From: Candidatus Hydrogenedens sp.
Lineage (GTDB): Bacteria; Hydrogenedentota; Hydrogenedentia; Hydrogenedentales; JAEUWI01
Assembly (NCBI GenBank): GCA_016125095.1
Contig: WGMK01000006.1
Coordinates: 1 to 64,000 of the forward strand
DNA: 64,000 nucleotides
Direction: 5' to 3'
Under the pieces are notes generated by a model that searched no databases, was not told the DNA's origin, and saw nothing but the letters and a program-made list of their open reading frames with translations. This document shows, in pieces, positions 26,147 to 34,575 of this stretch. Each line of letters starts with the position of its first letter. Within the stretch, counting starts at the first letter, position 1. The translations under genes were made by a program, and so were the position numbers.

Positions 26147-26494
26147 TTAGGCCGCCTGGCGGAAGCGCCCGACCGCCTGCGATTCAACTTCAAAAATTTC
26201 GAACACGTTCTTCGCGCCGACCATGCGGATCAGGCGCTGCGTGTAAAGATTGACCCCGGTCAGCTTCAAATCGCCGTTGTGCGAACGCAGCTGGCGGAGG
26301 CGCTCGACGAGCACGCCCAGCCCCATGTAGCTGACAAAGCGCACGCCCGCGAGGTTTACCACCACGTTGAAGCGCTGCTCGACGATGCAGTCCATCAGCT
26401 GCTTGCGCAGCGTTTCCATGCCGCCTTCGTCGATATCGCCCTCAATACGCAGCACCGTGACCTGTTCCATGTCCTGACGATTCACATTAAGCAC
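26147..26494 (-). CDS. STAS-domain protein (anti-sigma antagonist-like) inside the dcw operon
   Basis: A 115-residue single STAS domain: VTVLRIEGDIDEGGMETLRKQL, then NVVVNLAGVRFVSYMGLGVLVERLR. The position of the phosphorylatable Ser in SpoIIAA-type proteins (Asp-Ser-Ser/Thr-Gly) reads Ser-Tyr-Met-Gly here, so classical Ser phosphorylation is unlikely. The start is the GTG at 26494: AAGGAGG lies eight bases upstream, and it overlaps the mraZ stop by eight bases, so translation is tightly coupled. The open frame continues to 26542 but only inside mraZ. Its partner is unknown; a link between cell division and a partner-switching pathway is an inference. Confidence 0.8.
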   Translation of the reverse strand: MLNVNRQDMEQVTVLRIEGDIDEGGMETLRKQLMDCIVEQRFNVVVNLAGVRFVSYMGLGVLVERLRQLRSHNGDLKLTGVNLYTQRLIRMVGAKNVFEIFEVESQAVGRFRQAA

Positions 26495-26969
26495 CCTGCA
26501 ATCCTCCTTCCGTTGCGGCCGTTTGCGTGTTGGTTGCGCCAAACAACTCCGCGGCCATCGCTTTGTATTGGTCCGCCTGACGCGCCTGGAACGCGCGCCA
26601 GCCGTCCTTGCTCCACAGCTCCAAGTGGTCTTCCACCCCCAGCAGCACCGCCTCGCGGTCGAAGCCCGCGTACTCGCGCAGCGGCTGCGGAATCGACAGC
26701 CGCCCCTGGTTATCGCGCTTCACCTTGGTGGCGCTGCCCAGGAACATCCGCCGGAAGTCCAGCATCCGCGGATCCAGAATCGACTTCGCCTGCGCCTGCT
26801 GCAGCAGCTGCGCCCAACGCGCCTTCTCGAACAGAAACAGCGCCCCGTCGAAGCCCCGGGTCACGAACCAGGTGTCGTGATCCAGCACTTCCATGATGTC
26901 GCGGAACTCTTTGGGAACATTGACCCGTCCCTTGTCGTCCACGCTCGTATGGGATTCGCCGTAATACAT
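26487..26969 (-). CDS. mraZ: Transcriptional regulator MraZ
   Basis: The 160-residue product has two AbrB-like halves, each with the MraZ core: VDDKGRVNVPKEFR near residue 10 and VKRDNQGRLSIPQPLREYAGF near 83. MraZ forms a ring and binds direct repeats ahead of its own gene, repressing the dcw operon in E. coli. Here four or five GGT/TGG boxes at about 10-base spacing lie just upstream of the gene (26985-27032). First gene of the operon. The ribosome binding site is weak (GCGGAAA). Confidence 0.94.
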   Translation of the reverse strand: MYYGESHTSVDDKGRVNVPKEFRDIMEVLDHDTWFVTRGFDGALFLFEKARWAQLLQQAQAKSILDPRMLDFRRMFLGSATKVKRDNQGRLSIPQPLREYAGFDREAVLLGVEDHLELWSKDGWRAFQARQADQYKAMAAELFGATNTQTAATEGGLQGA

Positions 26970-26984
26970 GAAGGTTTCCGCAGC

Positions 26985-27041
26985 TGTCCACTTCCTACCA
27001 CTGACAGACCAAAAACTACCACAATCTACCCCTCATGTCAA
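26985..27041 (-). promoter_or_regulatory. dcw promoter with overlapping MraZ-type boxes
   Basis: On the minus strand a perfect TTGACA (27036-27041), 17-base spacer and weak TAGTTT (27013-27018) form the promoter. Reading down the same strand from 27032 to 26985, boxes GGGGTAG, GTGGTAG, TTGGTCT, GTGGTAG and GTGGACA occur at spacings of 10, 10, 11 and about 10 bases. MraZ is known to bind tandem TGGG-like repeats with 10-base periodicity in other bacteria, so these are probable operators and would block the promoter. Confidence 0.65.
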
Positions 27042-27526
27042 CAGGATTCTTTTCGCTTCTCGTGTATTTGTAAGGACTTAGGAGATTGTACACAACATAT
27101 GGTATGGTTGGAGACTTGCGGTCCCATATGCGGTAATTTTTACCAGGGGTAGCGGTGGTAGCTCAGGGAGCGGCCGGGGATATCGAGCGGTAGTGGTGGG
27201 ATGCGATGCTTGCGTCGTGTAGTTAATTCTTTACACTTTCGCGAAGGCTATCCCCAACAAAACCAAGACGGACCCTGTGTATAGGCTGTGGAAAACCCGC
27301 CTTGGTCGGGCCATCTAATCAAATACAAACACAAACCCCGTTTCCTGCTTGTGGGATTCCAGTGGAGAAAACCGCAAACCGCTCAGTGCCGCAACGCGAC
27401 ATCCGCCGCACCCGCGCGAAAAACCAAGGAAACTAGGGCTTTACCCCAAACGCCCCCCACTCTCCCACGCCGGACCAAGGTTGTGCATAACCCGCCAGAG
27501 GAGGAGAACGGCCGCAGAACCCGACC
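27042..27526. other. Gene-free region with DnaA-box-like motifs
   Basis: No gene is supported. Motifs close to the DnaA box TGTGGATAA are present on the plus strand: TGTGTATAG (27276-27284), TGTGGAAAA (27287-27295, one mismatch) and TGTGCATAA (27482-27490, one mismatch); CTATCCCCA (27248-27256) resembles the reverse form with two mismatches. A TTGTACACAA palindrome lies near 27087, and GGGGTAG/GTGGTAG/GCGGTAG motifs like the MraZ boxes but on the other strand lie at 27145-27202. Genes left of here run mostly leftward and those right mostly rightward. Confidence 0.4.
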
Positions 27527-28147
27527 TCAGATTAGGTTGATGGTCTCGATGATGTGATTAGGTTCGGCGACCACAGGAATGATATCGGCACCGAGGGTCG
27601 CTTCGAATTGCGCGAAGAGATCAGAACACTCAGGATCGGCAAACGCAGCAACGATGGCCCCGCTGGAAGTCCGATACAGTGGCAGGCATACGGCCTCGCG
27701 CATAATCGCCCGCGGAATAATGGTGGCCACTCTCGGGTCCACCAAGGAGAGCAAATCACTGCAATACTTGAGGCCGAGTTGAGCGGCCCGCTCCGTCGCG
27801 GCCGACGCCACGGTCTCGGGCAAACGATGTGCTGTACCGGCCGGAACGGATACTGGAACCAATTGCCCCTTCAGACGCTGGAGTTCATTCCGAAGTTGTG
27901 CCTCTTCGGCTTCACGAACCTGCAACGCCGAAGATAATTGCTCATTCTTCGCCCGAAGCGCAGTAAGTTCTTCTGTAAAGTTCTGTCGGATTTGCGCCAA
28001 AATCAGGCGGATCTCATCACCCAGCGCCGCATCGTCGCTCCCCCCCAGATCCGAACGCGGTGCCGGACCGGGTTGGTCCCTATCCCCCGGCCGCTGCCCC
28101 AGCTTTTCCCGCTCCGCACGAATGATTGCTTCCAGGATCGTACTCAT
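27527..28147 (-). CDS. Coiled-coil protein with C-terminal MshEN/GspE N-terminal-like domain
   Basis: The 206-residue product has a low-complexity N terminus, a coiled coil at about 42-95 (AQIRQNFTEELTALRAKNEQ), and a C-terminal domain: PRAIMREAVCLPLYRTSSG, then AIVAAFADPECSDLFAQFEA and PNHIIETINLI. That pattern (arrive at PLY/PLR, AxADP, final helix ending in I) is the N-terminal domain of type II secretion/type IV pilus ATPases, whose MshEN subgroup binds c-di-GMP. No ATPase domain follows. AAGGTG precedes the ATG. The second such protein in the window is at 54020. Role unknown; a c-di-GMP-responsive adaptor is a guess. Confidence 0.6.
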   Translation of the reverse strand: MSTILEAIIRAEREKLGQRPGDRDQPGPAPRSDLGGSDDAALGDEIRLILAQIRQNFTEELTALRAKNEQLSSALQVREAEEAQLRNELQRLKGQLVPVSVPAGTAHRLPETVASAATERAAQLGLKYCSDLLSLVDPRVATIIPRAIMREAVCLPLYRTSSGAIVAAFADPECSDLFAQFEATLGADIIPVVAEPNHIIETINLI

Positions 28148-28592
28148 TTCGTCACCTTACCCCACCATCCCAATCGCACAATCACAGCAAAATCTTATAA
28201 TGTTGAAACGATACACAGAAAATCAAGTATCCAAGACACCCAGAAGCACCCTATACCAGAATTTCTAATTTCAGCGCACATCCTCTGAAATGAACATCAT
28301 GTGTCGAAAGTGAATCCACCCCGCTGCAGGCGGGTTTCCCGACCCGCTCAAAGTAAGGGGTGCCAGGTGCAAGCCCCCCCCCGGGAGCGCTGCTCTCCAG
28401 AGCGGCTCTTGGTGCTAGCGCGCCGCCTTGGCGTCAAGATGCCGCTCTGGAGAGCAGCGCTCCCGGCATGGGCCCTCGCGGTCTCAATGGCTCGCGGGTG
28501 CGCTCGCCCTCCCCGACCCGCGCTTGCACGGAGCGGGCCGATTCCCTAGAGTTTCGGGTTTGGGCCGGAACCTAACCGTGGAGGACGGAACG
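28148..28592. other. Gene-free region between divergent units
   Basis: No gene is supported in these 445 bases. The left half (28150-28300) is clearly AT-richer than the neighbourhood and includes TATAAG on the minus strand, a possible -10 for the coiled-coil gene with a long leader. The right half holds a long inverted repeat (listed separately) and GCGGGTTTCCCGACCCGC near 28330. Confidence 0.5.
28381..28466. repeat. 26-bp perfect inverted repeat around a 34-base centre
   Basis: CCGGGAGCGCTGCTCTCCAG... at 28381-28406 is repeated as its exact complement at 28441-28466. The 18-base end CCGGGAGCGCTGCTCTCC occurs again at 36720-36737, so it belongs to a dispersed family. The size (86 bases) and structure resemble a miniature element or a REP pair (REPIN-like). 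Confidence 0.75.
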
Positions 28593-29705
28593 ATGGCTGG
28601 TTGGATGCACAGGGCGCTGGCGGGCGTGGTGGCGGCGGGGATGTCGTTCGCGGCGGCGGCGGGCGTGGAAGAGGGCGTGTTCGATACGAAGGCGGACGGC
28701 ACGGTGGTGAAGCAGTACACGCTCACGAACAGCCACGGCATGGAAGCGGTGCTGATCGACTACGGCGCGATTCTGGTCTCCTTGAAGGTGCCGAACGCGG
28801 ACGGCACGAAGACGGACGTGGTGCTGGGCTTCGACAACATCGCGGACTATCAGGAGCACAGCCCGTATTTCGGGGCCATCTGCGGGCGCGTGGCGAACCG
28901 CATCGCGCTGGGCAAGTTCTCGCTCGACGGCAAGGACTACACGCTGGCGACGAACAACGCCCCGAACCACCTCCACGGCGGCGTGGTGGGCTACGACAAG
29001 GTGATGTGGAACAGCCGCGCGGAAGAAGCCTGCGGCGGCGGCCAGGTGGTGTTCAGCTATCTCAGCCCCGACGGCGAGGAAGGCTACCCGGGCAACCTGA
29101 TGGTGTCGGTGACGTATACGCTGACGGACGACAATGAACTGAAGATCGACTATCAGGCGATGTCGGACGCGGCGACGCCGATTAACCTGACGCATCACAG
29201 CTATTGGAACCTGGCGGGCGAGGGCAGCGGCAGCATCCTGGATCATATCTTGATGCTGAACGCGCGCTACTACACGCCCGGTGACGACACGCTGATTCCC
29301 ACGGGCGAAATCGCGCCGGTGGCCGGCACGCCGCTGGACTTCACCACGCCGGAGAAGATCGGCAAGCGCATCAAAAAGGTCGAGGGCGGCTACGATCACA
29401 ACTTCGTATTGAACCGCATCGCCGAGGATCCGATGACGCTGGCGGCGCGGGTGACGGAGCCGAAGTCGGGCCGTACGATGGAAATCTACACGACGGAGCC
29501 GGGCATCCAATTCTACTCGGGCAATTTCCTCGATGGCACCTTCGCGGGCAAATCGGGCAAGAAGTACAAGCAGCACGACGCCTTCTGCCTGGAAACCCAG
29601 CACTTTCCGGACAGCATCAACAAGGACGGCCAGCCGGGCTGGCCGAGCGTGGTGCTGCGCCCCGGCCAAACCTATCACCACGCCATCGTCCACCGCTTCT
29701 ATTAG
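28593..29705 (+). CDS. galM: Aldose 1-epimerase (mutarotase), exported
   Basis: The GalM family is clear: GAICGRVANRIALGKFSLDGKDY, NHLHGGVVGYDKVMW, THHSYWNLAGEG with the catalytic His, and ETQHFPDSINKDGQP with the catalytic Glu region near the end. It interconverts alpha and beta anomers of aldoses. The N terminus from the ATG at 28593 (MAGWMHRALAGVVAAGMSFAAAAG) is a signal peptide, so it acts outside the cytoplasm, as in secreted GalM forms. GGAGG lies eight bases upstream of this start; the open frame extends to 28428 but that part is repeat DNA. Confidence 0.92.
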   Translation: MAGWMHRALAGVVAAGMSFAAAAGVEEGVFDTKADGTVVKQYTLTNSHGMEAVLIDYGAILVSLKVPNADGTKTDVVLGFDNIADYQEHSPYFGAICGRVANRIALGKFSLDGKDYTLATNNAPNHLHGGVVGYDKVMWNSRAEEACGGGQVVFSYLSPDGEEGYPGNLMVSVTYTLTDDNELKIDYQAMSDAATPINLTHHSYWNLAGEGSGSILDHILMLNARYYTPGDDTLIPTGEIAPVAGTPLDFTTPEKIGKRIKKVEGGYDHNFVLNRIAEDPMTLAARVTEPKSGRTMEIYTTEPGIQFYSGNFLDGTFAGKSGKKYKQHDAFCLETQHFPDSINKDGQPGWPSVVLRPGQTYHHAIVHRFY

Positions 29706-29713
29706 CCGGCCGC

Positions 29714-30823
29714 ATGCGCGTCGTCTTCGCGCCGGATAGCTTCAAGGGCACGCTGGACGCGGCGGATGCCGCGGCGGCGATGGCCGCGGGCTGGCGGAAC
29801 GCGCGTCCGGAGGACTCGCTCGACCTGGCCCCCATGGCCGACGGCGGCGAAGGCACCGTGCGGGCGATGGTCGAGGCGGCGGGCGGCACGTGGGCCGAGG
29901 CGGACGTGACCGGCCCCCTGGGCGCCGCCGTGCGCGCGCGCTACGGCCTGCTCGACGGCGGGCGCACGGCGGTGATCGAGATGGCCGAGGCCTCGGGGCT
30001 GGTGCTGGTGCCGGAATCGGAACGCGATCCCCGGGCCGCCACGACGCGCGGCACGGGCGAATTGATGCGGGATGCCCTCGCGCGCGGCTGCCGGAGGCTG
30101 ATCATCGGCATCGGCGGCAGCGCGACCAACGATGGCGGCGCGGGCGTCGCCCAGGCATTGGGCTATCGGCTGCTCGACGCCGCCGGGCAGGAACTTGCTC
30201 CCGGCTGCGCGCCGCTCGCCCGGCTCGACCGCATCGATGCCTCGGGGGCGCTGCCCACCTTGTGCGGTTGTGTGGTGAGCGCCGCCTGCGACGTGGACAA
30301 CCCGCTCTGCGGTCCGCGCGGCGCCTCGGCCGTGTATGGCCCGCAAAAAGGCGCGACCCCCGAGATGGTCCCCATGCTCGACGCCGCGCTGGCGCACTTC
30401 GCGACCATCATCGAACGTGACTTGGGTATCCATGTGCTCGACCTGCCGGGCGGCGGCATTGCCGCGGGGCTCGCCGCCTTCGCCGGGGCCGAACTGGTGC
30501 CCGGCGCGCCCTTGGTGGCCGGAGCCATCCGCCTGACCGAACGGATGCAGGGCGCGGAATGGGTCGTTACGGGCGAGGGGCGTCTCGACCACCAAACGGC
30601 CTCGGGCAAGACCCCGGCCATCGTGGCGCGGCTGGCCCGGGCCGCCGGCGCGCGCGTGCTCGCGATTGCCGGAAGCGCGACGGACGGCCGCCACGAAGGC
30701 TACGATGCTGTGATTTCGCTGTCGGACGAGCACGGCGCCGCCCGCGCGATGGCCGAGCCCGCCGCCTGCCTCCAGGAATCCCTGGCCGCCTGGGTTGTGA
30801 GCGGCGGTCTCGGCGGTTCATGA
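29714..30823 (+). CDS. Glycerate 2-kinase, GlxK/GarK family
   Basis: The 369-residue product begins MRVVFAPDSFKGTLDAADAA, with APMADGGEGTVRAM, GIGGSATNDGGAG, GPQKGATPEMV and GEGRLDHQTASGKTP, the conserved blocks of class II glycerate kinases. It phosphorylates D-glycerate using ATP, feeding glycolysis. It starts eight bases after the galM stop with no visible ribosome binding site, so the two are probably one transcript. No glyoxylate or glucarate genes accompany it. Confidence 0.92.
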   Translation: MRVVFAPDSFKGTLDAADAAAAMAAGWRNARPEDSLDLAPMADGGEGTVRAMVEAAGGTWAEADVTGPLGAAVRARYGLLDGGRTAVIEMAEASGLVLVPESERDPRAATTRGTGELMRDALARGCRRLIIGIGGSATNDGGAGVAQALGYRLLDAAGQELAPGCAPLARLDRIDASGALPTLCGCVVSAACDVDNPLCGPRGASAVYGPQKGATPEMVPMLDAALAHFATIIERDLGIHVLDLPGGGIAAGLAAFAGAELVPGAPLVAGAIRLTERMQGAEWVVTGEGRLDHQTASGKTPAIVARLARAAGARVLAIAGSATDGRHEGYDAVISLSDEHGAARAMAEPAACLQESLAAWVVSGGLGGS

Positions 30824-30844
30824 TGGCGCTTGGAGGATCGCGTT

Positions 30845-31963
30845 GTGCGTAGCCCTATCCGAACGAAACGGCGCACCCTGCCCGGGGCGGCCCCCGGCAG
30901 CATCATCACGGATCCCGCCGCGCCGAAGCCGGTCATCACGGTCATCACCTACGATACGCTGGATTTTCAGGAAGAGGTGGTGCAGAGCCCGGCCGAGCTC
31001 GCCGCGCACCTGAATACCGGCAAGCCGACGTGGATCAACGTGCGCGGGCTGGGCGATGCGCGCGTGATTCAGGACATCGGCCAGGCGCTGAACCTGCACG
31101 TGCTGGCGCTCGAAGACGTGGTGAACACGCACCAGCGCCCCAAGCTCGAGACCTATCCCGAGTACCTGTTCATCGTGTTGCGCACGGCCCCGCATGGCGG
31201 GCACACCTCGCAGATCAGCCTCTTCTCGGGGGCGTCCTACCTGCTCAGTTTCGAGGAACACGACTGCGAGGTGCTCGACCCCGTACGCGAACGCCTGCGC
31301 GCGCACCGCGCGCTCATACGGGCGGCGGGTACCGACTATCTGGCCTATTGCCTCATCGACGCCGTCATCGACGAGTACTTCCCCCGACTCGACGAACTGG
31401 CCGACCGCATTGAGTCCGCCGAGGACCGCGTGCTCGAATCCGCCGACGCGGAACTGATCGAGGTCATCCACCGACTGCGGCATGAATTGCTGGGCGTACG
31501 GCGCATTGTGGCCTCCACGCGCGAGCTGTTGAATGCGATGCTGCGCAATCCGGGCGACATGATTGCCGCCGCCACCCTTCCTTACCTGCGCGACTGCTAC
31601 GACCACACGGTGCAGATCATCGACATTGTGGAATCGCAGCGGGAAATCGTCAGCGGCCTGCTCGATATCTACCTCTCGGCGGTCAGCAACCGCATGAACC
31701 AGGTGATGAAAGTACTCACGGTGATGGCGACCATGTTCATCCCGCTCACCTTTATCGTGGGACTCTACGGCATGAACTTCGACCGTTCGTCGCCCTGGAA
31801 CATGCCCGAACTCGGCTGGTGGTACGGCTATCCGCTGCTGGTGCTGCTGATGGCGATAATCCTTGCGTTCGAGATGTTCGTGTTCTGGCGGCTGGGCTGG
31901 CTATCCGGCGACGGCGCGCCGGGGAAGAAGCGCCGGAAACGCCACCGCAAGCACGGGGTTTGA
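30845..31963 (+). CDS. corA: CorA-family divalent cation (Mg/Co/Ni) transporter
   Basis: The long cytoplasmic N-terminal domain is followed by two C-terminal membrane helices; the first ends in the signature YGMNF (GLYGMNFDRS) and the second is LLVLLMAIILAFEMFVFW. The protein ends in a Lys/Arg-rich tail. The GTG at 30845 is chosen because GGAGG lies eight bases upstream; an in-frame TTG at 30830 overlaps that site. CorA forms a pentameric channel for Mg2+. It follows glycerate kinase by 21 bases and may be cotranscribed, but shares no obvious function. Confidence 0.92.
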   Translation: MRSPIRTKRRTLPGAAPGSIITDPAAPKPVITVITYDTLDFQEEVVQSPAELAAHLNTGKPTWINVRGLGDARVIQDIGQALNLHVLALEDVVNTHQRPKLETYPEYLFIVLRTAPHGGHTSQISLFSGASYLLSFEEHDCEVLDPVRERLRAHRALIRAAGTDYLAYCLIDAVIDEYFPRLDELADRIESAEDRVLESADAELIEVIHRLRHELLGVRRIVASTRELLNAMLRNPGDMIAAATLPYLRDCYDHTVQIIDIVESQREIVSGLLDIYLSAVSNRMNQVMKVLTVMATMFIPLTFIVGLYGMNFDRSSPWNMPELGWWYGYPLLVLLMAIILAFEMFVFWRLGWLSGDGAPGKKRRKRHRKHGV

Positions 31964-32034
31964 TCTCCTTCCCGGCGGATACTATCATGCGGCCTTTCAG
32001 GGGGGCGTGACCGCAGTATTCTTGGGGACCGATC

Positions 32035-34572
32035 TTGCCGGATTTCTTTGCCATGACCCGCCGCCCGTGGTTTGCTCCGCTGGGACTGGCGCTCCTCTGC
32101 ACCTTCCATGTCGTCGTCAATCTCTGGTGGCTCACCAACGACAACCATGTGATCCGTGTGGACGAAGAGTCGCACATGGAATACGCCCGCGAGTACTACT
32201 CCGTGTTCTCGCTGCGCCATTTCGACAATCCCTTCGAAGAAGTCATCGCACTGGGCAATATCCGCCCGAAGACGCTGGCCCACCCGCCGCTGCTCCACGT
32301 GATAGGCGGGCTGATGCTTTCGCTCTTCGGCTACAGCGTCGACACCATGTCGCTGACCAACACCTTCACCTTTATCCTCGCGATGATCGGCGTGTACCTG
32401 ATCGCCCGCCGCATGCTGGACCCGGCGGAGTCCCTCTTCGCCACCGTAGTTTTTAGTTTTGCGCCCATGATTTTCGCCGGCTCGCGATTCTTCATGACCG
32501 ATTACGTCTCCATGGCGGTGGTCATCTGGGCCATGTACGCCCTGCTCCAGAGCCGCGGTTATCTCTGCACCAACTGGGTCACCTTGTTCGCGGTCTGCAA
32601 CGGACTCGCCTTCCTCTCGCGCTCGGTCACCTTTTTTTACTACCTGATCCCGCTTGGCGTGGTCATCGGCTACGGCCTGTGGCAGTGCCTGCGCAGTCCG
32701 GAGGGTTGGCGGATCGACTGGCCGCTCGTGCGCAAGCTGGTGGCGCACGGCGTGATCACCGTGCTGATCACCTTCGGCATCGCGCTGCCGTGGTACGTGC
32801 GGCACATGGAAAACATCTACGACTACTGGGTGGGGGCGCGCAGCAGCGTAACCGGCTCGCCCATCGCGCTCGAGGCTGCGACGCGGTTGGATGAGGAGCC
32901 GGAGCCGGTATCGGCCCCGGCACCCGCGCCCGCCCCGGAAGCCGCTTTACCGGCGTCTGCGGTGAAGCCGCCGTCGGCGGACAGTACGGAGGAAGGCGAA
33001 GGCGACGGCGACCCCGAGCGCTACGTGGGCACCGAATCGATCGCCGAGCACGACGAGCGGGGGCCGCCGGTACAGGCCCGCCCCCCGGCCGCCACGCTCA
33101 TCGGCCGCATCGTCGACCGCATTCTGCACCCGTGGAATCCGTGGATAGCCTATCCCGTCCATGTGATTAACAACGCGCTGTTCCTGCCGCTCACCGTACT
33201 GAGCGTGCTCGGCGCCCTGCTCGTCTGGACGCGCGGGCGCTTCCGCCGATTCGACACGCTCGTGCTGCTGCTGTGGGTGCTGGGCGCCTGGTTCATGCTG
33301 CAGGCCCTGCTGCGCTGGTCCACCCCGCGCTACGCCATCCAGGTGCTGCCCGCCATGACCACCTTCGCGGCGCTGGCGATACTCGTAATTCCCTGGCAAC
33401 GGGTGCGCCGGGTGACCGCCGGAATTCTCTTGGCATGGCTGGCCGTGCAGTTCGTCAACATGACCTTCGTGCCGCTGGGTCCGCTGGCGCAATGGGAAAT
33501 CCCCGTGGTGCTGGCCAAGGACATCCAGGAGAAATACGACGACCCCGGGCTGGCGGTCACCAAGGACATGATCTCCGCGAGCAACGCATTCCGCCGCATG
33601 TCGGTGCCGGTGCAGAACAATTACAAGCACGAGATATTCGGGGCGCTGGTGGAAGCGGAGACCTCCGGACCGCCGCGCGCGGGCGAGTTCGCCGATTACG
33701 CCCGCCTGAATATGCTGGGCATGGAGTTCGACGAGCGCCACTACTGGCCCGAGCCAAACCCCTTCTCGGTCGAGCACATGAGCAACTACGCCAAGCCTAC
33801 CCGCAAGCTCCGCGGCACCGTGCTGGCGTATCGCTTCAAGCAGGTCGAGCCCTACCTGAAAGACGTTGACTACCTCGTCTACCGCGCCACGAGCAAGCGC
33901 CAGGAAAACTTCTGGGTACGCTCGGCCGAGGAGCACGGCTTCTCCACGATTCACACCTACCACGAGCCGCAGATTGGCGCGGACCCCGAATACTGGTACG
34001 GCGTGATGGCAAAGAACACGGGCGAGGCGGTGGACCTGTCATCGACCGAGGCGGTGGACACGCTCGATTTCTACGCGCTGCACAACCTGATCAACACCGC
34101 CGCCTTCGCACGGGCGCCGGAGGCCTCGCAGCGCCGGGCGCGCGAGCGCTATGCCAGCCTGCTGCAGCAGTTCAAGCCCTTTGCCATCACCGACCAGGTC
34201 AGCCTGCTCAATGCCGATATCACCCCCCTGGGCGACGGCGTGATCCGGATGCGGTACGTGTTCCGCATGGATCAGATGGTCGAGCGCGACGTCGGCATCT
34301 ACCTCATCGGCTGGATTCCGGAGTGGAATTACGACCTCTTGCCGCCGGAGAAGCGCGCCAAGAGCGAATATTACTTCGACTGGCACATCATGCCGAGCCC
34401 GCCCACGAGCACGTGGCCCAAGGGCAGCATCCAGATCGTCTACCAGGACATCACGCCAGAGCCCATCCAACACCAGCTGATGGTCGGCCTCGAGTCCCCC
34501 GGCGGCGAGGTCATCGGCCAGGGCATCCAGCTCGGCGTTACGGACTTCGCCACGCTGCAGGCGGCTTCCTGA
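32035..34572 (+). CDS. ArnT/PMT-like glycosyltransferase (GT39/GT83 type), membrane protein
   Basis: A polytopic protein of 845 residues. Near the N terminus the first extracytoplasmic loop carries DEESHMEYAREYY, matching the acidic motif of the PMT_2/ArnT superfamily that transfers sugars from polyprenyl phosphates. About ten hydrophobic helices fill residues 15-490, interrupted at about 285-345 by a long Pro/Ala/Glu segment (EPEPVSAPAPAPAPEAALP) that looks disordered. The last 350 residues are soluble and presumably extracytoplasmic. The TTG at 32035 has GGGGA before it; the ATG at 32053 is an alternative. The acceptor is unknown. Confidence 0.75.
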   Translation: MPDFFAMTRRPWFAPLGLALLCTFHVVVNLWWLTNDNHVIRVDEESHMEYAREYYSVFSLRHFDNPFEEVIALGNIRPKTLAHPPLLHVIGGLMLSLFGYSVDTMSLTNTFTFILAMIGVYLIARRMLDPAESLFATVVFSFAPMIFAGSRFFMTDYVSMAVVIWAMYALLQSRGYLCTNWVTLFAVCNGLAFLSRSVTFFYYLIPLGVVIGYGLWQCLRSPEGWRIDWPLVRKLVAHGVITVLITFGIALPWYVRHMENIYDYWVGARSSVTGSPIALEAATRLDEEPEPVSAPAPAPAPEAALPASAVKPPSADSTEEGEGDGDPERYVGTESIAEHDERGPPVQARPPAATLIGRIVDRILHPWNPWIAYPVHVINNALFLPLTVLSVLGALLVWTRGRFRRFDTLVLLLWVLGAWFMLQALLRWSTPRYAIQVLPAMTTFAALAILVIPWQRVRRVTAGILLAWLAVQFVNMTFVPLGPLAQWEIPVVLAKDIQEKYDDPGLAVTKDMISASNAFRRMSVPVQNNYKHEIFGALVEAETSGPPRAGEFADYARLNMLGMEFDERHYWPEPNPFSVEHMSNYAKPTRKLRGTVLAYRFKQVEPYLKDVDYLVYRATSKRQENFWVRSAEEHGFSTIHTYHEPQIGADPEYWYGVMAKNTGEAVDLSSTEAVDTLDFYALHNLINTAAFARAPEASQRRARERYASLLQQFKPFAITDQVSLLNADITPLGDGVIRMRYVFRMDQMVERDVGIYLIGWIPEWNYDLLPPEKRAKSEYYFDWHIMPSPPTSTWPKGSIQIVYQDITPEPIQHQLMVGLESPGGEVIGQGIQLGVTDFATLQAAS

Positions 34573-34575
34573 GCA

